NCBI GenBank assembly: GCA_021234155.1
Contig: JAJEKV010000005.1
Coordinates: 18,646,089 to 18,710,088 of the forward strand
Reading direction: 5' to 3'
DNA from: Isoetes taiwanensis
Taxonomy: Eukaryota > Streptophyta > Lycopodiopsida > Isoetales > Isoetaceae
Length of the DNA stretch: 64,000 bases
Shown: positions 1-10,696 of the stretch, one piece after another
How positions within the stretch are numbered: position 1 is the stretch's first letter
Layout of the letters: every line of letters begins with the position of its first letter
The notes under the pieces: model-generated
What the model was told of the DNA's origin: nothing
The model's input: the letters and a program-made list of their open reading frames with translations, nothing else
Database searches by the model: none
Translations under genes and position numbers: made by a program

Positions 1-251
1 TTAAATTTAATTAAGGATTATAATTCAAACATAAATGATGCTCACATAATGAGGGGGTTGGGCGGGTTCATCCCTATGGATGGGAGACTCAATTCCCCTT
101 ACTTTCGGAATTTTTTACGATGAGGTCCAAATGGATTGAAAACCTAGAATGGAGTGTTATAAGAGACTAGAATGCATGGAAAATATCTAGAACATCCATG
201 GGAGACTTTTTATAGGCAATTTTTCCAAAATTTCCACGCAAGATCCTGTCA

Positions 252-398
252 ACCAGGTTACTCCGTGCAAAAGGGGCCTGCGACATTAATTGGAGGGGCC
301 TTTGGCGCGGAGTGACCTGGGTTAGTCTATTTTGGCGAATTTATAACATCTTTGGGAGCGGAATGACCTGGATGGGTCTATTTTGGCAAATTTATAAT
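252..398. repeat. Short hairpin and 51 bp tandem repeat
   Basis: Positions 253-265 (CCAGGTTACTCCG) and about 309-321 (CGGAGTGACCTGG) form an inverted pair with one mismatch. The block from about 307 to 347 is repeated at 358-398, a 51 bp period, sharing a GACCTGG core and a TCTATTTTGGC stretch. A 62 bp relative of 261-322 occurs again at 1891-1952. The rest of 1-846 has no supported gene. Confidence 0.75.
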
Positions 399-846
399 CC
401 TTTTGTGAAATTTAGAGTGCTAAGATGTAAGATTTGCTCGATTCTATGCTATTTACCAATCTATCTCATCGACAGCGACTTCACATTTCTGTAACCAAGT
501 CTTTATGATCCACAGTTGATCCCAGAGAAGTTATTCAGTTGAATAACAGAATTCTCAGTTTTGGGAAGAGGCACAAAGATCCTTTGCAGTGTTCGCAAAT
601 CTGAGCCCGGTTGGGTGGTGAATTTGTACCAGAAGATCCTGTTCCCGGGTTTTAAGGTGGTTTTGGATTAACCGTGTTTGACAGTTTTGCAGGTAAAAAA
701 GGCCATTTGTATCATTCGAAAACTAGACTCCGAGCCGGCTCCAACGAGGTAAAGGTCACCGCAATCCGATCTCTGGTTGCCGAGATATATCCAACTGAAG
801 TTGAGGTTCTATTTATAGATCTCTCTGCGACTTTAGCCTTTTTTAA

Positions 847-1054
847 CAGGCATGGCCTTTTATATTAAAATAGCTTCTTCCTTTAACTCCACCACATATC
901 TAGATTTCAAAATGATGACTAACACTTTTGCCTCTGTGTTCATCTCTGCACAGGCATGGCCTTTTATATTAAAATAGCTTCTTCCTTTAACTCCACCACA
1001 TATCTAGATTTCAAAATGATGACTAACACTTTTGCCTCTGTGTTCATCTCTGCA
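847..1054. repeat. Perfect 104 bp tandem duplication
   Basis: The segment 847-950, starting CAGGCATGGCC, is followed directly by an apparently identical copy at 951-1054. Identity suggests a recent local duplication. No gene is supported inside it. Confidence 0.9.
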
Positions 1055-1055
1055 A

Positions 1056-1490
1056 ATCCTCTGAGCCGCTCCCCCGAATTCCTCCCCGTCTCAAGACTGA
1101 TCGTCCTCGATCATCTGCCTTGCGGGTCTTATCAATTCCTTCCCGTCTCAAGACTGATCGTCCTCGATCATCTGCCTTGCGGGTCTTATTTTCTTCCTGT
1201 CTCAAAACTGATCGAACTCGATCATCTGCCTTGCAGGAATAATGTCTCCCCTTCCCGTCTCAAGACTGATCGAACTCGATCATCTGCCTTGCAAGAAGGT
1301 CCACCTTTTCCCAAAGCTAGTCACCTGACTATCTGCTTTTCTGGAATGACCACCTTTCTTTCCAAGCTAGTCGCCTGACTATCTGCTTTGAAAGGATTTC
1401 TCTAGGCTGGTAAACTTACCATCTGCCTGACAATTTTAAGGGTCTGGCTTCTGTGTTGCAGTCACAGTTGCCCCCTTCTAAACTCTAGAG
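1056..1490. repeat. Minisatellite and dispersed repeat, copy 1 of 3
   Basis: Between about 1078 and 1296 there are four imperfect units of roughly 55-60 bp, each with a CCCGTCTCAAGACTGATCG-like start and a GATCATCTGCCTTGC core. A pair of shorter units built on CTAGTCxCCTGACTATCTGC follows (1316-1385). The same order of modules, with fewer units, recurs at 7093-7392 and 18269-18568, so this is one dispersed repeat family. Its class is unknown; it may be the untranslated part of a larger element. Confidence 0.7.
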
Positions 1491-2325
1491 CAATATTCAT
1501 TTGAAAAAAGAAATTCCTTTCTTAACTTAAATCAAAACTAAAACTATGCTCAGTTAACTAGTTATCACAATCATACACAAACTTGTTAAATTTACTTATC
1601 TTTCAGATAATCAATCTGAATTCGCCCTCTATCTCTTAGGCTTCTGCCTTCTTTTTGTCAACTTGGGGATGGATCTTTCTGATCATTTGCAAAGCATGCT
1701 TTTCTTGCTCAATATCTTCTAAACTCCAACTGCTCAGGACAATCCTTTTTCGTCTCTTGTCCTTTCTACTTTCCCTGCATCAAGAACAACAACAATTTCT
1801 TCCTTCCTTCTCTGAGAGTCTGTTAAACCAACCGGTTAATCTCTCTAGAACAATCTAACAATTCTAAGTGCAAACAAGTGCAAACTGGGTTTCTGCGCGA
1901 AAGGGGTCTGCGACATTAATTGTAGAGCCCTCTGGTGCAGAGTGACCTGGGTCACAACTTTTTGACCTAAATTGGCATATTTTTAAGAGAAATCTCAACT
2001 TATTCTATTGATAATAGAGTTTTAGTACTTGTACTATCAAAAATTTATACAAAAAAGTTCCTAAATTTTATCTTTCTTAATTCTCTGAGCTAAATTGAGG
2101 ACCTTGGGCATTACAATCACTATCTTGGCGTGAATTGCCCACAAATAGCCCTCCTCGAATAGCTGGACTAACTCGGCTCGACCGCTTCCTGACAAGACTG
2201 CAATCTTCTGATGTAGGCACTAAAAAGAGGTTTTTCAAATCTAGAGATTAGTGCATGGTTGGAAGTGCCGGATTTCCCGAGAAGCTCTATTGTGCTTGGA
2301 ATTTGGCCCATGGAAGACCTTCTAT
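1491..2325. other. Gene-free stretch
   Basis: No coding region is supported. It contains the second copy (1891-1952) of the 62 bp repeat also found at 261-322. It ends at the left breakpoint of the large tandem duplication, where ...TTCTAT is followed by GGAGAGTTGGG. Confidence 0.6.
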
Positions 2326-3260
2326 GGAGAGTTGGGTCGAGGCTGTGGAGGCTTGATTTTCGGCTCTGGTCGGCTGCCTTTGACGGACCTCGGCACTTTG
2401 CTTGCAGTACCAGTAATTATGACGGATCCATCGGCGGAGATAAATCTTGTATGCTGCCTTCTTCTCGTACTCGATGTATTGCTTCAGCTTAAATGGCTTC
2501 TCGCTCATGTTGTACTTCTTGGCCATCTTCTTGGGTGGCTTGGGTTGCATTAGATATGGTGAGTGTAGGATCCATTTGCTCTTTGGCCTCCTCCTCCTCT
2601 TCTTCTTCAGCCTCTTGCTCCCCCTCTTGTTGGTGCGATTCTTCCTCTCTCATTCTCCTCGGGTTTGTCCGGTTGTGGTTTTCTGATAACCATGCTCCCC
2701 CTCCACCGATCTTCATGCCTCGTTATTTGCTTCTTCCTTGTCTACCTCTTTTTTGTCCCTTTCGGCTACTTTCTCCTTGCCCTTCCTTTTCTTTCGCATT
2801 GCTTGGTCCTCTTGCTGTTCTTCCTGCTGTTGGGATTGCTCCTGTTGGCGAGGTTGCTCCTGTTGCTTGCTCCTCACCTTCAGAAGCAGATGCTATGATC
2901 TCAATTTCTCCCAAGCCTCGTGATTATTCACCTGAAGTGCTAGGTCGTTGCTCCTCCAAGAGTGATACGATTTGTCTGAAGATCTTGAGTGGCTAGGTTC
3001 ATCGTCTGGCCTAGGCCGCAGGGCTTCAGGAATTTATTTGCCATTGCTCACCGTGAGTGCTTCAACGTTCAAGTGCAAGATGGAGCTTCCAACCTTCCTA
3101 CCTGCCTGTTTGGTCCTCCCAACACTTGACTCTTTGACGGTGGCCTCTTTGAGAGCTCTTGCCTTCATTGATGGTCGATTGTGTGTATTTGCAGCACCTT
3201 TGGGTCGATCTCGCAGACTGTCTGTTCGATGGTCACTCTATGATAGCTTTATATCATAGC
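2326..3260 (-). other. Unrecognised coding-like block, copy 1
   Basis: The minus strand carries several adjacent open stretches with protein-like composition: a basic segment rich in K, R and Y near 2287-2550 (for example KKMAKKYNMSEKPFKLKQ), an acidic run of E residues near 2600, and a mixed segment near 2723-2914. The opposite strand reads as low-complexity S, L, C and F, which points to the minus strand as the true sense. It is not one continuous frame. I do not recognise the family. It lies between Ty3 pieces, so it may be an element's own gene or a captured host fragment. Confidence 0.35.
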
Positions 3261-6200
3261 TTAATCATTTTAGATGGAATGAGGGCTAGCAATGAGATTG
3301 AATGAAATGCTGCAAGAAGCTTCCTCGAACAAAACTCGAAAAGGTGCAGTATATTCTGTGACTGCGCCTGAAGAGATCTCATACCCGTCAACCACACCAA
3401 CATAGCTGGGATGCTCGATCCTGCTTCTTGGGATGGCGTGCTTAGTAGCGAACATATTATCCATAAAGCAGGCATCCGCACCACTATTAAGTTGCGCCAA
3501 TGCCTCTATCCTCCCAACCTCCAACTCCAATGTAATAAAGATAAAGGTCGGACTAGTTGGCTCTCTTCTTTCTGGGCCAGCCTTGAGTTGGTTCGCTCCC
3601 TTACTGGAGAAAGGGACTCCCGAGTTGCAAAATTTTGCTACATTTTCTGCCGAACTTGAGGCATGTTTTAGAGACACCGATCAGTAGCGCACAACAGTGA
3701 CCAAGCTGGGCAACCTCAGGCAAGGTTATCGTACGACTTCAGTTTATGCTTATGAGTTCCAATAGACTGCCATAGACACAGCTTGGAAAGATGCGGCTCT
3801 TCGAGACTATTTTCGAAGAGGACTCCACGAGGATGTAACAGATATATTGCTGACTATGGAGGATCCCAGAACCTTGGATGAAGTTTGTAAAGTTTGTGGT
3901 TAGTTGTGATACTTGTCTTTTTAGTGTAAGCAAGAAAGACGAAATCGGCTTATTTCTCTACTTCCCCAAGCTCCAGCAATTACAACAGTTTTGGCCCCAC
4001 CCGCGTCCCCCGAATCAGTTGGCCCGGTGCCTATGCAAATTGATCGTGTGGTTCGAAGGCCCTTGTCTGTAGCTGAGAAGCAATGCCAAAGAGAGGCTAA
4101 TCTCTACATCTATTGTGGAGGGGTTGGCCATATCACTTGTGGGTGTCTTGTTAAGCAATCAAATCGTTTGGGTCCCCTCCGAGTAGTAGGAGTCTCTCGA
4201 TGATTGTTCAATACTCCTCGAAATCCTCCCACATATGACGAAGGTTTTATTCCCTCGGACAAGGTCAATAAAGAATTTAGTCCTAAGCATTTTTTTATCC
4301 ATGTTGAGTAGTTCTTGTCACTATGGAGGAGATTTCATCCTTATTAACAACTTGTTCAAGTATGCCAGCAGTTGCAGTTGGATAACAGGGAGCTTCGGGA
4401 ACGGGTAGCTTCTCATGAGTTAGCATCTAGCTCTGGGAGAGAGTCATCAGAGCCTAAGATTAGTTTGCCAGGAAAGTTTGATGGTGCTAGATCCAAGTTT
4501 CAAGGTTTTTTGAATTAGATTTGGTATTCGGCTTCACCCTCATAGGTACCCCACCGATCGGGAATAGGTCAGACTAGTCGGTCCTCTTCTTTCTGGGCCA
4601 GCCTTGAGTTGGTTCGCTCCCTTACTGGAGAAAGGAACTCTCGAGTTGCGAAATTTTGTTGCATTTACTGCTGAACTTCAGGCATGTTTTAGAGACACCG
4701 ATCAACAGTGCATAGCAGTGACCAAGCTGGGCAACCTCAGGCAAGGTTCTCGTACGAAGTCTATGCTTATGAGTTCCAATAGATTGCCATAGACACGGCC
4801 TGGGAAGATGCGGCTCTTCGAGACTATTTTCGAAGAGGGCTCCACGAGGATGTAACAGATATGTTGCTGACTATGGAGAATCCCAGAACCTTGGATGAAG
4901 CTATAAAGTTTGTAGTTCGTTGTGATAACTGTCTTTTCTAGTATAAGCAAGAAAGACAAAATCAGCCTGTTTCTCTACGTCCCCGAGCTCCAAGAATTAC
5001 AGCAGTTTTGGAACCACCCGCGTCCCCCGAATCAGTTGGTATGGTGCCTATGCAAATTGATCGTGTGGTTCGAGGGCCCTTGTCTATAGCTGAGAAGCAA
5101 TACCAAAGAGAGGCTAATCTATGTCTTGTTAAGCGATCAAATCGTTCGAGTCCCGTCCGAGTACTAGGAGTCTCTCGACGACTATTCAATATTCCTTCAA
5201 TTCCTCCCACATATGACGAAGGTTTTATTCCCTCGAACAAGGTCAGTAAAGAATTTTTTATCTTTATTACATTGGAGTCGGAGGTTGGGAGTGGGAGGAT
5301 AGAAGCATTGGCGCAACTTGATAGTGGTGCGAATGCCTGTTTTATGGATAATATATTCGCTACTAAGCACGCCATTCCTAGAAGCAGGGTCGAGCATCCC
5401 AGCTCTGTTGGTGTGGTTGACGGGCATGAGATCTCTTCAGCTAGATCACATAATATTCTTGCACCTTTTCGAAGTTTTGTTCGGAAGAAGCTTCTTTGCA
5501 AACATTTAATTCAATCTCATTGCTAGCCCAAATGCGTCAGTAGTCTTGGGTCTTCCTTGGCTCGAGTTGCATAACTCACGTATTGATTGACGCTTTAGAT
5601 CTTTTCAATTTGCTGGTTCTAGCCCTAGTTCCAGTTCATATGCAGTTCAAGCCTCTGCACCAATATCTACTTCAGTCCGTGCAGTATCATGGGCTTCTGA
5701 TTCCATCCTTGATGTTCCTATTTTTGCCCCACGTCCTGATTTGGCTTTTGTCTCTACTCCAGTTCATGTCTCAGATTCTGACCATGGTCTAGATGATGTC
5801 CCAGCTCTAGTTCTTGCTCCAGTTCCTACCCTAGTTCCTATTCCAATTGCTTCTGCTCCTGCTCCTACTTCTGCTCCTACTGCTGTTCCTACTCCTGCTC
5901 CTGCTTCTATAGATGCCTCTTCATGCCCTCAGTTCTGTATCTCGAAGATCTCTCTTCACAAGTTTATCAGATCTGGTAGGCAAGATCCCAGTTCAGCATT
6001 TGCAATCCAAGTTCATCCTTCGACTAGCTATGTTTAAGTAATATCTGATCCTGTCCTTCCTGATAAATACAAGGATTTTGACGATGTTTTTCATAAGGTC
6101 AAAGCCAGTAAGCTTTTGGAGCATCGTCCTTATGACTGCCCCACTAATCTTTAGCCAGGAATAACCTCACTATATGGCCCTATCTATGGCTTGTCGCCAA

Positions 6201-7030
6201 CAGAATTGGAGATTTTGCGGACCTATATCGAGGAGAATCTTGCAACTGGATTTATATGACATTCTCAGTCACCCGCAGGAGCTGCTATCTTCTTTGTTTC
6301 CAAGAAGGACGGTTCTTTGCGGTTGGTTGTGGATTATCGCAGCCTCAACAAGATCAGCCTTTCAAACTCACTATGGTCATTTGGAGTACCGTCATGCCTT
6401 TCGACCTTATCAATGCTCCAACGGTCCTTTAACACATGGCTAACAATGTTTTTCGGAAGTTTTTGGATCTCTTTGTGATCATCTATCTGGATGATATTCT
6501 AGTTTATTTGAAAACTTTGGCGAAGCATGAAGAACATGCTCGGAAGGTCCTTCAGAATCTTATGTCAAGCTGGAAAAGTGTCAATTCGAGCAGAATAATG
6601 TTGAGTTTCTTGGGTATCCCATCACACCTCAGGGTGTTTCAATGGAATTAGAGAAGGTCAGCACAGTTCTTGATTGGAAAGCACCTTCCTCCATTAAAGA
6701 TGTACAATATTTCTTGGGGTTTGCCAATTTTTATTGCCGCTTCATCAAGAACTATTCGAAGATTGTCTTGCCTTTGACACGTCTCACCAGGAGGGATGTC
6801 CCTTTTGAGTGGACAATTGAAGCGGAATCAACATTCATCACGTTGAAGTATGCCTTTACAGCAGTACCTATTATTGCACACCCAGATCCTTCCCCACCTA
6901 TATTCTCGAAGCTGATGCATCAGATTTTGCACTTGATACCATCTTATCGCAAGAGGGGGATGATCATGAGCTGAGAATCACCTATCATTCTCGAAAGTTT
7001 CAGGCTGCTGAGATCAACTATCCTATTTAA
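3254..7030 (+). mobile_element. Old Ty3/gypsy fragments, copy 1
   Basis: This is a fossil Ty3 chromovirus-type element, heavily broken. On the plus strand gag sequence appears twice (about 3541-4260 and 4330-5180). The protease comes next (about 5230-5520, with an LDSGANACFMDN-type active site), then a Pro/Ala/Val-rich linker (5800-5910) and part of the reverse transcriptase and RNase H region (about 6030-7030, with IYLDDILVY). At the left edge, about 3270-3540, a protease piece lies in inverted orientation back to back with gag. Many breaks (more than ten) indicate an old copy. The family matches the younger element at 23845-28772. Confidence 0.85.
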
Positions 7031-7092
7031 GATATTAGCTAAATTAGGATCATCTATAACTCTACAATTGCATCCGTGTTTTTTCTTTGAGT

Positions 7093-7392
7093 CCTCTGAG
7101 CCACGCCCTCGAGCTGTCGACCTTGATCATCTACCTATCAGAAATAATTTTTTTCCTTCCCATCTCAAGATTGATCGTACTCGATTACCTGTCTTACAGA
7201 AACAACCATATTTTCCCAAAGATAGTCGCCTGACTATCTGCTTTGTTAGAATATCTACCTTTTCTCTAAGCTAGTCACCTGACTATCTGCTTTGAAAGGA
7301 CTTTCATAGGTTGTAACCTTCTGCCTATCATACCAAGGCTCTGGCTTCTGTGCTGCAGTAGGAGTTACCTCCTTATTTCTTTACTCTAGAAC
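7093..7392. repeat. Dispersed repeat, copy 2 of 3
   Basis: From CCTCTGAGCC to ACTCTAGAACA this follows the same module order as 1056-1490, but with single rather than multiplied units. It starts a short distance after the old reverse-transcriptase fragment ends, which suggests that it belonged to the same element. Confidence 0.65.
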
Positions 7393-7690
7393 AAAAAAAA
7401 TGAATCAATGCTCTCAAATTAAACAAATCAATGCTCAGTCATTCCAACGCTCATATGCACACACATTCCATCTTTCTTAAATACCCTTTTACCTTATAAA
7501 TCACAACCCCAAAAACCCTTAGGTTGCTCCATGCATTTATGAAAGGTAAGAATATTTTTCAAACTAATTTTTTGCAAAACAATCTCCTTCTTCTGCAAAA
7601 GCTCAGCAAATAACTTTAAAACCAACAAGTAGGTCCAAATGTTATGGCTCCCTTTGATTTTCTAAGTTATCCATTGGCCTCAAGGACAAT

Positions 7691-7760
7691 AATTCTAATT
7701 CTAATTCTAATTCTAATTCTAATTCTAATTCTAATTCTAATTCTAATTCTAATTCTAATT
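7691..7760. repeat. AATTCT hexamer microsatellite, about 12 units
   Basis: An uninterrupted AATTCT array of about 11.7 units. The counterpart in the other duplication copy (18867-18954) has about 14.7 units, exactly 18 bp longer. This accounts for the change in offset between the copies from 11176 to 11194. Confidence 0.95.
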
Positions 7761-8526
7761 TATACATGATAGTATTTGATGAATTTCAATTTATGAATAA
7801 GGAATCTCGAGACAACATTGTGAATAAATGTGATGTAATTTCAAAAACTTCGACAAAAATTAACATCTGCACATCAATAATTATTTATAGATAACTAATA
7901 TTTTTTAACTTATATTTGATAATATATATTTGATATAAACTAATGATTTATAATAGATAATTGATAAGATAGTAATTCATAGTATTGATACGGATTTGAC
8001 AAAATGATGGTCCAAATGATGATTCAACAACTTTTGATAATAACAAATTAGCCAATTAAAAAATTACCAGATTATTATAATAACATTGCTTAAAATATAA
8101 CTATCGATAAAACGAAACCCACATAAAATACCTACCAAAAGGATCCTTTATTATATAAACCCTCATCACACAGTCACCCACACATTAAAATTCCACAAAT
8201 ACAACCTCTTCAAATTACAGACACAAATCTAAGACCAACTTTCCTAAAGCCTACTTCCTTCTTCTATTAAACATGTCTTTTGGGTCATTTTATTACATCT
8301 CGATGCGTGTGCATGTCCATCATTACTAAGTGTATATGGATTGGTAAATATATATGAATATGACCGACCAAAGCATGTTGCCGACATGGGATCTGACATT
8401 TGTGCTTTACGAAAATCATATGTGTAGTAACTAATGGACTCATCATTGAAATTTCCAACTCACAACGAATAGAAAATTGTTCTTTGTTATTACAATGATG
8501 GATTTGTGTATATAGTCAAGGCCTTA

Positions 8527-8945
8527 ATCAAGGGATGGAGTATGTGAAGAGTGTCTTCTTCACAATTTCTATCTATTTTATATGTTCTTTGGCATTTGTA
8601 TTGCATAGCAAATCAACGCAAAACCTGCAATAATGCCCCTCACATCCACACTCACATTCACACCTTCCTTCCTTTTACCATCATGTGAAATACAAAAATT
8701 GCCACATTCTCTATTCTAGCCAACATTCAAACAACCATCTTTCAAATTGTACTAAGGCTGCAGCGCAACTCAATCAAGAGATGGAGTATGCTAGAGGCGT
8801 CATCTTTGGCATTCATGTTACACAGCAAATCAACAATGCCCCACACTCATGCTCACGTTCACATCTTCCTTCCTTATTAGCATCATATCCAATATAAAAA
8901 TCACCACATTCTTTATACTAGCAAACAACCATCATTTCAAATTGA
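8527..8945. repeat. Imperfect direct repeat of about 200 bp, copy 1
   Basis: Two diverged units lie side by side (8527-8760 and 8768-8945). Each runs from an ATCAAGxGATGGAGTATG start through GCAAATCAAC and CACxTTCCTTCCTT to an ACAACCATC(A)TTTCAAATTG end. This is an old local duplication. Confidence 0.7.
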
Positions 8946-9558
8946 AGTAATGCCCAGGAATGCCAGGCACCATAACTAGTAGCAAGTAATATAACAATTT
9001 TACTATGCTAAAATGATTGATATTTTCATATTTATAACACTAATTATAAGGCTATACTTATATGCTTATACAAAAATTATACAACCTCAATTGTTAGTAT
9101 CATAGAAGTTAACACCTAATATCATAACAACCAGTTTAGGAGTTTATAATTAAGTACAAAACTTATAACTCCTATTATTCTCGTAATGTGATGCACTAGA
9201 TCAAAGATTAAGCCTGAGGCACACAAAGTAAACTAGACTGCTTTTGCTAATGAGCAGATCATGTACAATCAAACTTGAGCAGAAGTTAAAAGATCTTGAG
9301 GAAGAACAGCCACTTTTGTATTTCTACATAAACAACCTGTGGAAGTTGAAAATGGATATTGCTGCAACATTTAGCATCTCTTCTATTATATGAGATATGT
9401 CGTTAATGCAAGATCCTTTCTATACATGTGCAAAGCATGTGGTCTGGAAATTACTAAAGCTTACGAGGGTTAAGTTTATTATTGAATTAACACAGTATCA
9501 TATAGCTTGTTCTTCATTGTTGAGAGGAGGACAATGTATTTATGGTTGCCCTTGAAAT

Positions 9559-10149
9559 GTGCCAGAGGGTGTATTTGAAGAGCTAGGTTTTGAGCATCTT
9601 GATGACATTCAAAGTGCTTCAAATAGTATACCAAAAAAGGATGTGCTAAGCCGTCCTGTAACTGAGGTCTCATCCTTCAGGGTCCAAATAAGAACATTAG
9701 TTCCATTTAAAGATGCAGAACCCCTGCAAGGTCCTATGGGAGTACAATCAAATGTGACTGATTTGAATGTAATAGCAGAATAGCCATTCATTGATGATAA
9801 GTTTGAAGCAGTTGTTCAAGAAACTAATGTACCACCAGCACCGAAAAATAGCACAGCTCTACTATCTATCGAGGTAAACACATCGCTAGTTGTGGTAAAG
9901 ACAATAGATCCTAATGTGCACACTGAAATACTTTAGGAAGTTGAGGGAGTAATTCCCTTGGATGAGGGCAACTTGGGTGATTTTTTGGTAAAAGAGAGGG
10001 GCAGAAGAACAAAGAGGATGCAAAGAAGTTGTTCAAGGTGCAAGGAAGAGAACAAAAAGCCAGGTGAAAGATGTGGTATTTTCCTGAAATATACGGTATA
10101 AATACGTATATTTCTGGGCCACGTCACCATACAAGCCTACCTTAGTAGT
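9559..10149 (+). mobile_element. Internal end plus LTR start of another element, copy 1
   Basis: A broken plus-strand reading region (about 9559-10071) has protein-like composition and an Arg/Lys/Cys-rich end (SCSRCKEENKKPGERCG). I do not recognise its family. From 10072 the sequence TGTGGTATTTTCC begins a stretch that aligns with the start of the LTR at 54831: both have AATATACGGT, TAAATAC and GCCACGTCAC in the same spacing. The reading region is therefore probably the end of an LTR element's interior. The LTR is cut after 78 bp at 10149 by the inverted chromovirus LTR. Confidence 0.5.
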
Positions 10150-10696
10150 TGTCAGAACCTACGCGAAAACAAGGAAAATACTTGGAAAATAGGCAAGAAA
10201 TATGGAGGAAATATGTCAAGATCGGTGAAGAATTTAATATATGAACAAGAATCAACAGTACAATAGTTTGAAGGCAAGCAGGAACAAGAGACAGATGCCT
10301 AGGAGGCTCAAGACCTGGCGTTTGAACCGAATGCTTTGACAAGAAGGAGGTGCCTCCTTATATATCTAGGCCAACGGTCAGGATCGCGCCACTCCAATGG
10401 ATGAGATCACGCCAAGTGTCGCGCATGTATGTAGGTTCTAGAATATTTTAGGACCTCCTGAAAACAGTCCCGCATATGAGAAAGACGTGAGGTAATGTCT
10501 TCAACAAGTATTGGTAGCGCACTTGGAAAAGGTGTGTGACTTGCAACTAGAAGGTTATCAACCCCTGTCTTGTGCAACTACCCTTTTTGCATCCGTGTGA
10601 CGACCATCTTTTGTACATACAAGTATAATGTTCGTATGATATGAATATCCGTATGGTCGTTACACCATCCCCCTCCTACGACGGTGACGAGTCCTC
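10150..10696 (-). mobile_element. Minus-strand chromovirus 3' LTR with stub, copy 1
   Basis: Read on the minus strand, 10664 to 10150 is a 515 bp LTR that starts TGTAACGACCATACGG and ends GGTTCTGACA. It matches the 3' LTR of the younger chromovirus at 28255-28772. Just upstream on the minus strand (10665-10696) are a purine-rich tract and the last codons of the polyprotein, so this is the 3' end of a minus-strand element. The stub is interrupted at about 10696 by a LINE. More of the same element follows at 12505-12647 and, beyond the younger insertion, at 28778-29590. Confidence 0.85.

Larger units (their letters stand above)
7393..9480. other. AT-rich gene-free spacer, copy 1
   Basis: No coding region is supported. 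The stretch is AT-rich. It contains the hexamer array at 7691-7760 and an imperfect direct repeat of about 180-230 bp (8527-8760 against 8768-8945). In the direct repeat, blocks around ATGGAGTATG, AGCAAATCAAC and CACCTTCCTTCCTT recur in the same order. The duplicate spacer is 18569-20670. Confidence 0.6.

Noticed and set aside
7691-7760. Hexamer array as interstitial telomere repeat
   Set aside because: The unit is AATTCT, not TTTAGGG or TTAGGG; it is an ordinary microsatellite.
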